Assembly (NCBI GenBank): GCA_013203085.1
Contig: JABMQX010000368.1
Location: 1 to 14,609 of the forward strand
Origin: a bacterium
Lineage (GTDB): Bacteria > Auribacterota > JABMQX01
DNA length: 14,609 nt
Direction: 5' to 3'
Of this stretch, positions 7,453 through 14,609 are shown one piece after another. Within the stretch, counting starts at the first letter, position 1. Every line of letters begins with the position of its first letter. The translations under genes were made by a program, and so were the position numbers. The notes under the pieces were generated by a model that worked only from the letters and a program-made list of their open reading frames with translations, made no database searches and was not told where the DNA came from.

Positions 7453-8517
7453 GTGTCAATAACCCCGTTTCCCACGTCACTGGAACAGGGGAAGAAGGAA
7501 AGAAGCCGGAGGCTCAGTTACGGCTTGAGCCTTGCGCTGAGAGGCTTAGGCTATCTGGTTATCTTGGCTATGTTCTACTGGTTCTTCCGGAGGATGACCC
7601 GCAATCCCGCCGATTGGGAAAAGCTGAGGGATACGAGTCTGACGTGGGTGCCAGTTCTTTTTGGCTTGATAACTTGCTTTGCCTTTCTAAACGGTCTTGT
7701 GACGAGAACGCTCGCCAAAGGTTTCTCGATCTCCTTGTCCTTCCTCGACTGGTTCGGCCTCGCCGTGGCCAATACGTTTCTTAACTATCTCCCGCTGCGA
7801 ACAGGGCCCCTCTTCAAAGCCGGCTATCTGAAGGCCAAGCACGGACTTGACTATGCCAAGTTTGGCTCCATGTTCGCAGCTTCCTATGTTCTCTTGGTTG
7901 GTGTCAGCGGCGTGACCGGATTGGGCGCCACGGCCGCTCTTGCTTCCGGAGCGGGAGACGGGACCCGGCTCTGGTTTCTTGTGGCGTTTTTTGCCATCCT
8001 CGCCGCGGTTTCATTTGCGTTTTTCTTCGTCCCCGCGTTTTCCTCTGAGAAGCCGGCACTGCGGTTTCTCGTCCGAGTCCTGCGAGCGTGGGCTCAGCTT
8101 CGGGGTCAGAAACGAACAGTCGTGACACTTGTAGGGATCACGCTTCTGATTCTCGGGACTCTTGCGTGCCGGATTCTTTTGGTATTTCACATGTTAGGCC
8201 ACAGAATATTGATCGCCCAGGCGGTCATTCTGGGCAACTGCACCATAATCGGCGTATTCGTCTCTTTCATGCCCGGTGGTCTTGGGACGAAGGAGGGCCT
8301 TTTCATCATCGCCTCAAGAATTCTCGGGCTGGACCTGGACGTTTCCATATTCGCCGCCGCCTTGGACCGCCTTGTCGCGATGGCGTGGGTGATGATTCTT
8401 GGCCCACCATTCTCTTTGGCTCTCTGGTCTCGCGTTCGCAAGCTCAAGGCGGCGCCAGCACCCGTGATAACACCCAATGACGAGTTTTTGCCTGGCTCCG
8501 CACCACTTGAGCCGTAG
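7453..8517 (+). CDS. Flippase-like membrane protein (UPF0104 / lysylphosphatidylglycerol synthase TM region family)
   Basis: A 354-aa integral membrane protein starting at GTG 7453, with AGGAGGAGG ten bases upstream. Hydrophobic segments are visible at about 25-46, 63-82, 96-115, 140-163, 173-195, 224-246, 255-272 and 303-325. The family signature FMPGGLGTKEGLF lies at residues 272-284, and NYLPLRTGPLFKAGYLK (111-127) matches the conserved early loop (often with R..P in a similar place). This is the YbhN/AglD-like group (PF03706, TIGR00374), related to the membrane half of MprF and proposed to move lipids or lipid-linked sugars across the membrane. No MprF-type synthase domain is attached. 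No Wzx is seen in the window, so it could translocate a polyprenyl-linked intermediate, but that is inference. Confidence 0.85.
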   Translation: MSITPFPTSLEQGKKERSRRLSYGLSLALRGLGYLVILAMFYWFFRRMTRNPADWEKLRDTSLTWVPVLFGLITCFAFLNGLVTRTLAKGFSISLSFLDWFGLAVANTFLNYLPLRTGPLFKAGYLKAKHGLDYAKFGSMFAASYVLLVGVSGVTGLGATAALASGAGDGTRLWFLVAFFAILAAVSFAFFFVPAFSSEKPALRFLVRVLRAWAQLRGQKRTVVTLVGITLLILGTLACRILLVFHMLGHRILIAQAVILGNCTIIGVFVSFMPGGLGTKEGLFIIASRILGLDLDVSIFAAALDRLVAMAWVMILGPPFSLALWSRVRKLKAAPAPVITPNDEFLPGSAPLEP

Positions 8518-8566
8518 CGGTATGGGCGTCACCGAGGCAGCTAGCAATCCAAGCAAAGGAACATAA

Positions 8567-9265
8567 GTGACGGACCTCTGGCAGAAGACGCTTTTCTACG
8601 AACATCTTGCGGCCCGGTACGAATGGGAGAGGTTTTCCAACAAATACGAAACCGTCCGCCGCCTGCGGCTTGTTTTTGGCAAGCTTCTCTCTATGAATGA
8701 GATCCGAGGACGCCGTTTCTTGGACGCTGGAAGTGGAGGAGGACACTTCTCAGCGGTAGCAGCGGCGCGTGGTGCTGAGGTCTGGTCCGTGGATGTGGGC
8801 GAGGAACTCCTGGCACAGGTTGCCAGAAGATGCGTAAGCCGTCGTGTCATCGGCAGCGTTTTGTGTCTCCCGTTTGGAGATGGTTTTTTCGATCTCGTCC
8901 TCTGTACTGAGGTGATTGAGCATACTCCTGACCCGCTGCAAGCAGTCCTGGAACTGACACGCGTGGTCAAGACAGGGGGCCTTTTGGTTATCACAACGCC
9001 CTGCAAAATGTGGCAGCCGGCGGTGAGGCTGGCTTCGATTCTCAAGCTGAGACCTTTCCACGGCTATGAGAACTTCCTTTGGCCACGCCAGTTGATTCAG
9101 GCTGTCGTCTCACAAGGTTTCCGGATCGAGTGGAGTGGGGGATTCAACTTTTGCCCGATTTTCAGCGAACGGCTATCCACGCTCTTTCGAGTATGTGATG
9201 CGTGGTATGGCGGGCGATTCCCGTGGTTGATGGTGAATCATGGCGTCCGGGCCCGTCGGCTTTGA
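8567..9265 (+). CDS. Class I SAM-dependent methyltransferase (UbiG/Methyltransf_11-like)
   Basis: A 232-aa protein from GTG 8567, with AAGGA six bases upstream. An N-terminal helix (WQKTLFYEHLAARYEWERF) is typical of small sugar- or quinone-type methyltransferases. Motif I is FLDAGSGGGHFS (51-62), motif II ends at SVDVGEE (D76), then VLCLPFGDGFFDLVLCTEVIEH (98-119) followed by TPDPLQAVLEL, and a post-motif strand GGLLVITTPC (137-146). The C-terminal half (WPRQLIQAVVSQGFRIEW) completes the fold. It is the intact relative of the broken copy at the left edge, with about 85% base identity over 227 bases. It lies 49 bases after the flippase-like gene, probably in the same transcript. It likely methylates a glycan or lipid-linked intermediate; substrate unknown. 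Confidence 0.9.
   Translation: MTDLWQKTLFYEHLAARYEWERFSNKYETVRRLRLVFGKLLSMNEIRGRRFLDAGSGGGHFSAVAAARGAEVWSVDVGEELLAQVARRCVSRRVIGSVLCLPFGDGFFDLVLCTEVIEHTPDPLQAVLELTRVVKTGGLLVITTPCKMWQPAVRLASILKLRPFHGYENFLWPRQLIQAVVSQGFRIEWSGGFNFCPIFSERLSTLFRVCDAWYGGRFPWLMVNHGVRARRL
8697..8923 (+). repeat. Direct repeat, right copy (methyltransferase segment)
   Basis: This matches 13-239 without gaps in the same orientation. It lies inside the intact methyltransferase gene and covers the SAM-binding half. Beyond 8923, similarity fades into scattered short matches. Confidence 0.9.
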
Positions 9266-9298
9266 CTGTGAATGCCAGAGGGAAGCTCGCAAGCCGAC
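9255..9298 (+). repeat. Inverted repeat spanning a stop codon
   Basis: GTCGGCTT (9255-9262) and AAGCCGAC (9291-9298) are perfect eight-base arms around a 28-base loop that contains the end of the methyltransferase stop. With no T run after it and a long loop, a classic terminator is doubtful. It could shape mRNA between the methyltransferase and the polymerase gene. Confidence 0.35.
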
Positions 9299-9408
9299 AC
9301 TGCACGTGTTCAAGATGGATTACAGGAGGTTCGGGCACATGGTCCGGTGCGAAGGAGCCTTGAAGTGAAAGCTTACACCGACCGCGACCCGAGGATGTTG
9401 GAACTCCG

Positions 9409-10695
9409 ATGTTATACTTAGTATGCGGATACCTGGTTCTATTCATCATCCGTCCCTTTGAGAACTGGGACTTTGGGGCTATTCGTATCGAGAGGATCTA
9501 CGGCATCTTTATGCTGTCGGCTTTCCTCCTTTCTCGCCAGAGGCAGAACATTCGTTGCCCTCAAACAACCGCCGTGTTCGCCTTCTTGGGCGCCATTGGG
9601 ATATCCTTCATCTTTTCTTACGTGCCCGACCTCGCCTGGGTGCCGTTTTACAAGTACGCTACGCTCGTACTGTTCTACGTGGTCATCCTGGGGACGATGA
9701 ATAACGAGGACAAGCTTCGGACTTTCGTCTTGGTGTATATCTGTGCAATGGCGGCATACCAGCTATTGTCCCTCAGGGAGTACCTGTTCTTCGGTCGCGG
9801 GAGTTGGGATGGAGGAATATGGCGCATGGTCGGCTACGACCGAACGTTTGGGGGACCCAATTCCGTCGCGGCGAGCATTGCCTATTCCATGCCCTTTTTG
9901 CTCGGGTTGCTGAGAGGCAACCCCCGGGGGCGTATCCGTTTGGCTGTTGCTGCCTACAGTGTTCTCGGGTTTGCCTGCATCGTCCTGACCGGCTCAAGAT
10001 CAGGTCTTCTCGCCTATTTCTTCGTCTGGCTACTCTACATCCTCAGCCTGCCGGGGAAGCGAAAACTCTATACTGTCGTGACGTTCTGCACTTTCCTTTT
10101 GGTTGCCTGGCAACTGGTCCCCTCTGAGAAACAAGCAAGGTTCCGGACCCTTTTGGGGGACCACATGAATGAGGGAGAACGAGGCTCAGCCGAAGGCCGG
10201 ATAAGAGGCAGCGGTTTCTTTCTCGGACTTCGAATGTTCCAGGACCGTCCTCTCTTCGGTGTTGGCATGGGCTGCTTCCCCAGATACCAACGTGAGCAAT
10301 TCGGAGGGAGTCTGGCGGAATCCCACAATCTCTATGGCGAACTGATCGGCGAGCTCGGTATGTTGGGGACGCTCGCTTTCGCCTGTCTCGTCGCCATCAT
10401 CTTCAAAAACGCAGTTTTCGTCACGAGAGAGGTCCGGAAAGGGAATATCCCACGGGCCTCGCCGTCCGCCTGGGTCGCTTGGGCGATAATCGTTATGCTC
10501 TTACTCCTCCTTTTCGAGGGGTGGGCAAGCCACAATCTCGATCGCTATAACTGGCTTTGGGCCGCAGCCATGGGAGTTGTGGTGAAGAAATTCGCGTTAC
10601 GCAAAGAGAACAGTGAGAAAGCAGATAGCCCCCTTGGCGGAGAGCAACACCAGGGACACGTTTTGCAGGGAGGAATGGCGAGCCAGAAGCACTGA
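9409..10695 (+). CDS. O-antigen polymerase/ligase family membrane protein (Wzy/WaaL-like, Wzy_C)
   Basis: A 428-aa protein with about ten to twelve hydrophobic segments. Family features are VLTGSRSGLLAYF (192-204), a large hydrophilic periplasmic loop (about 235-305) ending in RPLFGVGMGCFP (280-291), and AESHNLYGELIGELGMLG (303-320). The SHN/E element and the GSRSG helix are characteristic of PF04932 (O-antigen ligase/polymerase). Such proteins either polymerise lipid-linked repeat units in the periplasm or join the glycan to lipid A core or another acceptor; sequence alone does not separate these roles. Its place among glycosyltransferases favours a polymerase. ATG 9409 starts the first membrane segment; the Shine-Dalgarno sequence before it is weak. 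The last ~30 residues are hydrophilic and probably cytoplasmic. Confidence 0.87.
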   Translation: MLYLVCGYLVLFIIRPFENWDFGAIRIERIYGIFMLSAFLLSRQRQNIRCPQTTAVFAFLGAIGISFIFSYVPDLAWVPFYKYATLVLFYVVILGTMNNEDKLRTFVLVYICAMAAYQLLSLREYLFFGRGSWDGGIWRMVGYDRTFGGPNSVAASIAYSMPFLLGLLRGNPRGRIRLAVAAYSVLGFACIVLTGSRSGLLAYFFVWLLYILSLPGKRKLYTVVTFCTFLLVAWQLVPSEKQARFRTLLGDHMNEGERGSAEGRIRGSGFFLGLRMFQDRPLFGVGMGCFPRYQREQFGGSLAESHNLYGELIGELGMLGTLAFACLVAIIFKNAVFVTREVRKGNIPRASPSAWVAWAIIVMLLLLLFEGWASHNLDRYNWLWAAAMGVVVKKFALRKENSEKADSPLGGEQHQGHVLQGGMASQKH

Positions 10696-10720
10696 TACGG
10701 CGGGGCGTATTCTGTAACAC

Positions 10721-10742
10721 GTGCGGAGGCCATCTCCCGCAC
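10721..10742 (+). terminator. Possible terminator hairpin after the polymerase gene
   Basis: GTGCGG (10721-10726) pairs with CCGCAC (10737-10742). The pairing can extend by AG/CT past one bulged C, leaving the loop GCCAT. It starts 25 bases after the polymerase stop, a sensible terminator place, but no T tract follows. It could only act with Rho or as an mRNA 3'-end stabiliser. Confidence 0.3.
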
Positions 10743-10794
10743 CGAGAGGTCCGCTGTCAACTTGCCAACTATGCGAATGGGCGGAGTATGCACG

Positions 10795-10812
10795 GCGCAA
10801 TGTCATTTGCGC
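10795..10812 (+). repeat. Perfect 6-6-6 inverted repeat
   Basis: GCGCAA (10795-10800), spacer TGTCAT, TTGCGC (10807-10812). The symmetry and spacing suit either a short hairpin or a dimeric regulator site. It lies about 90 bases upstream of the weak promoter candidate at 10899-10928. No regulator can be named. Confidence 0.3.
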
Positions 10813-10898
10813 TCAGAATTGGCATACGGGCCGCCGAAAGTGAGCTGGATCGCACGAATTCTCTCAAGGGAATAGCGTCCATCAGCCCTGCCAATGTC

Positions 10899-10928
10899 TT
10901 GAGTCGCGGGCGGTTTAATCCCTATCCT
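10899..10928 (+). promoter_or_regulatory. Weak sigma70-like promoter candidate for the deacetylase operon
   Basis: TTGAGT (10899-10904) and TATCCT (10923-10928) are separated by 18 bases, about 180 bases before the deacetylase start. Each hexamer matches the consensus at four of six positions. Such matches are common by chance. Confidence 0.2.
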
Positions 10929-11092
10929 TAGCTACTACCCGATGTGTATGAATGGACATCGTCCCATCCCTTTTCTGTCCCCGCGTCTCGCTTTCCGGCG
11001 TGAACGGTCTAATTCGGCCCCCTATCGCATACACTGAGGGACATGCGGTTTGTCGCTCCAGAGGAGCCTTCCACTGAATCGTATCGCAAAAT

Positions 11093-11097
11093 GAGGG
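11093..11097 (+). promoter_or_regulatory. Ribosome binding site favouring GTG 11107
   Basis: GAGGG lies nine bases before GTG 11107 but directly touches the in-frame ATG at 11098, which would leave no spacer. This favours GTG 11107. The two choices differ by only three residues. Confidence 0.45.
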
Positions 11098-11106
11098 ATG
11101 AGAACT

Positions 11107-12231
11107 GTGGCGAACGCACTTTTGGCCTCCGGCAAGAGGTATCTCAAGCTCCTCGTGGCGATTCTTCTCCGCTACCTCGGAGTGTACCGTTTAGAGAGGC
11201 TTTTCCTGTCCCGATCCGGCGGGCTCATCTTGGCCTTCCACAGAGTCGTTCGGGAAGGCGAGATCGGTCATTCGCTCGATCCGCAGATGTATGTGACAAC
11301 GTCTGTGTTTCGCGGCCTACTCCTTTTTCTTCACAGGCATTACGATGTTGTTACTCTGGTGGACCTCTCAGAGAAAGTCGAATCGAAAGCACCTCGGCGA
11401 AAACCGCTTTGTGCACTCACCTTCGACGATGGATATATGGATAACTACACGAACGCATTTGCCATCTTGAGGGAAATGCAAATGCCTGCGACCGTCTTCC
11501 TGACAGCCGGATTGATCGGCACCACGCGGCTCCTCTGGAACGACGCAATCTCAATCGCCTTTGCGAGCATCTCACAAAGCCCTCGTGCCAAAGGGCAGCT
11601 CCGCCGACTTCTCTCCACAGGTGAAGCTTCCTCGACTGAGTGCAGGCACTGGCAAAGAGCCATAGAGGATTCTTCCGTCAGATCAATCGTCGAACAATTG
11701 AAAACCTGGCCCCATGCCAAAATCCGGGCTCTTATATCGAAATTGGAGCCTTATGTGATCTCTGCCGGGGCACAAGGCAATACATGTCGCATGCTCACCT
11801 GGAGCCAGGTCCGCGAGATGCGGGCGGCGGGGGTCTCTTTTGGGTCTCATACACTTTCTCACTGCATTCTCACAGTCGAAGACGGGCAAACCGTTCGGCG
11901 AGAAATTCAACAGTCCAAATCTCTTATCGAATCAAAGCTCGGCTCACCTATAGACACCCTGGCTTATCCCAACGGCGAGTACAACGAAAAAACCATCCGG
12001 ATCGCTCGTCAAGCCGGTTTTCGGATGGCCCTCACTCTTCAAAAGGAATATGTCTCCGTCCGCTCCAATCCGATGCGCCTGGGTAGATTCCTTATCAACC
12101 AGCGGGATGTTGCCTCTTCTGCGGGGCACTTCTCGAGCGCTCTGTTTGGGTACGAAAAAAGCAGGTTCCTTCTTTACACCAAGCGTCTCGTTCAAGGTTT
12201 CCTGCGGGGAAGAAGTGAAAAGAGAACGTAA
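11107..12231 (+). CDS. Polysaccharide deacetylase family protein (CE4/NodB-like)
   Basis: 374 aa from GTG 11107. The NodB homology domain is split. The N-terminal part is GGLILAFHRVV (38-48). The metal- and base-carrying motif is ALTFDDGYMDNY (103-114, D107-D108). An insertion of about 95 residues follows, containing a helical segment. Then come GVSFGSHTLSHCILT (242-256), with the zinc-ligand histidines H248 and H252, and TLAYPNGEYNEKTI (284-297). Such enzymes remove N-acetyl (or O-acetyl) groups from glycans. The first ~35 residues contain a moderately hydrophobic stretch (LLVAILLRYLGVY) that could be a membrane-associated leader, but no cleavable signal peptide is clear. The start of the next gene overlaps its end by 17 bases. 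It probably trims acetyl groups from the polysaccharide made by this locus. Confidence 0.87.
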   Translation: MANALLASGKRYLKLLVAILLRYLGVYRLERLFLSRSGGLILAFHRVVREGEIGHSLDPQMYVTTSVFRGLLLFLHRHYDVVTLVDLSEKVESKAPRRKPLCALTFDDGYMDNYTNAFAILREMQMPATVFLTAGLIGTTRLLWNDAISIAFASISQSPRAKGQLRRLLSTGEASSTECRHWQRAIEDSSVRSIVEQLKTWPHAKIRALISKLEPYVISAGAQGNTCRMLTWSQVREMRAAGVSFGSHTLSHCILTVEDGQTVRREIQQSKSLIESKLGSPIDTLAYPNGEYNEKTIRIARQAGFRMALTLQKEYVSVRSNPMRLGRFLINQRDVASSAGHFSSALFGYEKSRFLLYTKRLVQGFLRGRSEKRT

Positions 12232-13450
12232 AATCAAAATCCTGTTCATGATTGACTATCTCGCTAACCCGCACGGCGGAACCGAAACGCAGCTTTTCCA
12301 TATCCTGCATCGCCTTGACCGCTCTCGGTTTCAGCCTTTCCTTTGCTGCCTTTGGCCCACCCCGTGGATGCAAAACCACGTCGCTCCTTGTGACCACACT
12401 GTTCTTTTCCCAAAGCCGATCCGCTGGTTCTCCACTCCTTTCTCCATAATACGACTCCGTAACTTCCTCCGATCCGAGCGGTTCGACATCGTCCACACAT
12501 TCTTTCCCACTTCTAACGTCCTCGGAGTCCTGGCGGCTCAGCTCTCCTCCGTCCCAACAATCCTGAGTTCCAGAAGAGATCTGGGCTATTGGAAGAAATC
12601 GCGAGATACGATCACCCTCCGTGCGGTTCGAAACATGGCAACGTGTTATCTCGCCAATTCCTACGCAGTCAAAAGGCAGACCGCCGCCAGCGAAGGAATA
12701 GTTCCACACAGAATCATGGTCGTTCACAACGGCGTTGATGTCCGTGCGTACGGGAAAGATTTTCAGAAGGAGGCCGCAGCCGTCAAAATGAAGTACCATG
12801 TGCCCGAGGATTCCTTCGTCGTCGGAGCCGTCGCCAACTACCACCGAAGAGTCAAAGGCATCCAGCACTTTGTCGAGGCGGCGAAACTTGTCGCCGCTGA
12901 GATGGCGAACGTCTTTTTCTTCATTGTTGGCTCCGGCCAAGCCGGGCAAGAAAGTGCCCTACGCCGCCGCATCGGTGAGCTTGGTCTGGATTCGCGCTTC
13001 ATCCTCGCCGGACCCCAGGAAGATGTCAGACCCTTCTTGTCCATGTTCCATGTGGGGGTCCTGCCATCATTGTCCGAGGGCTTCTCCAATTCTTTACTGG
13101 AGTACATGGCTGCCGGACTTCCCTCTGTGGTTTCCGACGTCGGGGGAAACAGAGAAGCCATCGCCGACGGCCAGTCCGGGTTTCTGGTCCGCCCTGGTTC
13201 GCGTCGCGCTCTTGCCGAAAAAATCGTTCTCCTTCTCAAAGACCTCCAGCTCAGGGAGCGCATCGCCATGAATGCCAGGCGCACCGTCAAGGATCGGTTC
13301 TCCGCTGAGCGGATGGTCGCTGCAACAGAAAGACTCTACGAGAACTTGGCTTCTCGCGGGCCCCACAAAAGGGGAGCAGAAAGACACCAGTCGGGCCGCT
13401 TTGATCGCTTTGCGGAAGCAACAGGAATGAGTGGAGGAAGTGATTCATGA
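12215..13450 (+). CDS. GT4 family glycosyltransferase
   Basis: 411 aa from GTG 12215, preceded by a GGGGAAG stretch and overlapping the deacetylase by 17 bases. N-terminal GT-B domain: IKILFMIDYLANPHGGTETQ (7-26), with the classic GGTE loop, then FDIVHTFFPTSNVLG (90-104). The linker VVHNGVDVRAY (169-179) leads to the donor domain, with VGAVANYHRRVKGIQHFVEA (203-222), FFIVGSGQ (235-242) and the complete EX7E motif in SEGFSNSLLEYMAAGLPSVVSD (E288, E296), then GNREAIADGQSGFLV (311-325). This is a retaining GT4 with all hallmark residues. The final ~30 residues are hydrophilic and extend beyond the fold. It ends at ATGA with the GNAT gene, so the three genes form one operon. Donor sugar unknown. 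Confidence 0.92.
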   Translation: MKRERKIKILFMIDYLANPHGGTETQLFHILHRLDRSRFQPFLCCLWPTPWMQNHVAPCDHTVLFPKPIRWFSTPFSIIRLRNFLRSERFDIVHTFFPTSNVLGVLAAQLSSVPTILSSRRDLGYWKKSRDTITLRAVRNMATCYLANSYAVKRQTAASEGIVPHRIMVVHNGVDVRAYGKDFQKEAAAVKMKYHVPEDSFVVGAVANYHRRVKGIQHFVEAAKLVAAEMANVFFFIVGSGQAGQESALRRRIGELGLDSRFILAGPQEDVRPFLSMFHVGVLPSLSEGFSNSLLEYMAAGLPSVVSDVGGNREAIADGQSGFLVRPGSRRALAEKIVLLLKDLQLRERIAMNARRTVKDRFSAERMVAATERLYENLASRGPHKRGAERHQSGRFDRFAEATGMSGGSDS

Positions 13451-14609
13451 GCCTGACAGTTGAAGCAATCAGCTCAATAGGTCGCCTCGAAAAGCTGCGG
13501 GATGAGTGGAACTCCTTGCTGAGTCGTTCCCCGGCAAAACATTTCGCCCTCACGCACGAGTGGCTCTCGACCTGGTGGCGAGTTTTCGGAGAGGGCCACA
13601 AGCTAAGAGTTGTAACAGTCAGAAGAAACGGCGAGCTGCGCTGCGCCGCTCCCCTTATGGAATCGAAAATCAAGCTGTTCGGCTTTTCTCTGAAACGCAT
13701 AGGCTCGTTCAATAACTTCTATAACCCTGTATGCGACTTCATCCTGTCTGCGGACGCCGAGCAGGCTATACAACTGATCTGGAAGCATCTCCAAGATAAT
13801 CCCAGGGCGTGGGACTTTGTCGAGGTCCAGCCCTTCCCTATGCCGTCGCAATCCCTTCGCGAGCTTGAAAAAATCGTAAATCGCGCTGGGTTTCGGTTCG
13901 GCATCCGCGAATTGGCACCCAGCCCCTTCGCCGACACCTCAGGGACTTGGGACTCCTATCTTGCTGGCAAAACGTCAAGTCGCAGGAAGAAGTGGAAGAG
14001 ACTCGAAAAGAAGGCGGCTGAGAAAGGAGGCGCATCTGTACTCGGCATAAGAGGTGTCGAACAGCTTGATCATTACTTAGCGATAGCCTTCCGAATCGAG
14101 GCATCAGGCTGGAAAGGGCGAGCGGGAACAGCCGTCATTCAGGACCCGCAGGCTCACTCCTTCTACAAGTCTTTCGCCCGCCTGGCAGCTCGGAACGGAT
14201 GGTTGTCGCTCGATTTCCTTGTTTTGGACAACGAGCCCGTTGCATTTACCTACGACGTTGTGTTCGGTGGAACACGGTACGCCCAAAAGATCGGATACCT
14301 CGAAAAATGGTCGTCCATCGCTCCCGGGAAACTCCTCAAGAAGCGGTCGATCGAGAGGTGCTTCCGCGATGGCGTGTCCCGATACGATTTTCTGGCCCCC
14401 GGCACGCCGTTGAAGCTCGAGTTCGCCACCGGGGCAGAGCGACGTTTCAGACTGCGTATCTACAACCGAAACGTCAAGGGTTTCATCCTGTTCGCGACCA
14501 ACTGCATTCTAAACCCTCTGTTCAAGAAGCTCATGTCCGTAGCTCAATGCCGAACTCCCGCTGACCTGTGGCGGCGTATGATTACAGCTTTCAGGGATAA
14601 CATATTCGA
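13447..14609 (+). CDS. FemAB/CelD-like GNAT N-acetyltransferase, 3' end outside window
   Basis: The frame is open from ATG 13447 to the right edge (387 codons and two bases) with no stop, so the gene is incomplete. GGAGGAAG lies six bases before the start, which overlaps the upstream stop as ATGA. The N-terminal domain has FALTHEWLSTWWRVFGEG (33-50), then VVTVRRNGELRCAAPLME (55-72), and a basic helix SSRRKKWKRLEKKAAEKGG after DTSGTWDSYLAGK. The core acyltransferase domain has WLSLDFLVLDNEPVAFTYDV, then RYAQKIGYLEKWSSIAPGKLL, and ends near YDFLAPGTPLKLEFATGAERRF. This is the Acetyltransf_6 pattern (PF13480) seen in CelD/BcsL and FemAB-like proteins of exopolysaccharide loci. It probably acylates a sugar of the product; acyl donor and acceptor are inferred only from context. 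Confidence 0.88.
   Translation, partial: MSLTVEAISSIGRLEKLRDEWNSLLSRSPAKHFALTHEWLSTWWRVFGEGHKLRVVTVRRNGELRCAAPLMESKIKLFGFSLKRIGSFNNFYNPVCDFILSADAEQAIQLIWKHLQDNPRAWDFVEVQPFPMPSQSLRELEKIVNRAGFRFGIRELAPSPFADTSGTWDSYLAGKTSSRRKKWKRLEKKAAEKGGASVLGIRGVEQLDHYLAIAFRIEASGWKGRAGTAVIQDPQAHSFYKSFARLAARNGWLSLDFLVLDNEPVAFTYDVVFGGTRYAQKIGYLEKWSSIAPGKLLKKRSIERCFRDGVSRYDFLAPGTPLKLEFATGAERRFRLRIYNRNVKGFILFATNCILNPLFKKLMSVAQCRTPADLWRRMITAFRDNIF

Larger units (their letters stand above)
10696..11106 (+). other. Gene-poor spacer between polymerase and deacetylase operon
   Basis: About 410 bases without a recognisable gene in any frame. It holds two inverted repeats (10721-10742 and 10795-10812) and a weak sigma70-like sequence at 10899-10928. 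It probably separates two transcription units: the cluster ending with the polymerase gene and the tightly overlapping deacetylase-GT4-GNAT operon. Confidence 0.5.

Noticed and set aside
9315..9368. 17-codon frame, with an AGGAGG before its second ATG
   Set aside because: It is too short, with no recognisable sequence; it probably arises by chance in the 143-base spacer before the polymerase gene.
10820..10834. Sigma54-like GG-N10-GC sequence (TGGCA...GC)
   Set aside because: The GG/GC spacing fits, but the -12 element lacks TTGC and the flanks are poor. No enhancer-binding regulator or site is seen nearby.
12095..12949. Long open frame on the - strand (284 codons)
   Set aside because: It lies opposite a GT4 gene with all family motifs. 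The antisense translation shows no recognisable domain and is explained by codon bias of the + strand gene.
1..14609. CRISPR arrays, tRNA genes, insertion sequences, defence genes
   Set aside because: No regularly spaced repeats, cloverleaf-like sequences, transposase motifs or paired terminal repeats were seen on either strand.

Overview
The window is part of a surface-polysaccharide (exopolysaccharide, capsule or O-antigen type) biosynthesis locus. All convincing genes lie on the + strand: three soluble-type glycosyltransferases (one GT2, two GT4), a membrane GT-C glycosyltransferase, a WecB-like UDP-sugar 2-epimerase, two complete SAM-dependent methyltransferases and a decayed third, a remnant of a polysaccharide pyruvyl transferase, a UPF0104/YbhN-type flippase-like membrane protein, a Wzy/WaaL-type polymerase or ligase, a polysaccharide deacetylase, and a FemAB/CelD-like GNAT acyltransferase that runs off the right edge. 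Moderately GC-rich DNA, frequent GTG starts and a Wzy-type protein suggest a bacterium, probably Gram-negative. Nothing here (no rRNA, tRNA or lineage marker) fixes the phylum.

Layout. 1-257 is the broken remnant of a methyltransferase that begins left of the window. 447-2234 (GT-C) and 2287-3237 (GT2 with two C-terminal membrane segments) look like a donor/transferase pair: a polyprenyl-phosphate-sugar synthase and a membrane transferase using its product. 3330-4448 is the epimerase, overlapped by the truncated pyruvyl transferase (4427-4918). 4998-6107 (GT4) and 6104-6934 (methyltransferase) overlap by ATGA. A gene-poor stretch of about 520 bases follows, then the flippase-like protein (7453-8517), the methyltransferase 8567-9265 and the polymerase/ligase 9409-10695. 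A second gene-poor stretch (10696-11106) holds inverted repeats and perhaps a weak promoter. A tightly overlapping operon follows: deacetylase, GT4, GNAT.

How the genes may work together (inference): the epimerase supplies or alters a UDP-HexNAc precursor, the GT4 enzymes build the repeat unit on a lipid carrier, methyltransferases, deacetylase and acyltransferase decorate it, the YbhN-like protein or an unseen Wzx moves lipid-linked intermediates, and the polymerase/ligase assembles or attaches the chain. The GT2/GT-C pair may add a side sugar outside the cytoplasmic membrane. The locus looks reshuffled: there is a duplicated methyltransferase segment 8.7 kb apart, a truncated pyruvyl transferase and two eroded spacers. 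I found no CRISPR array, insertion sequence, tRNA or defence system.
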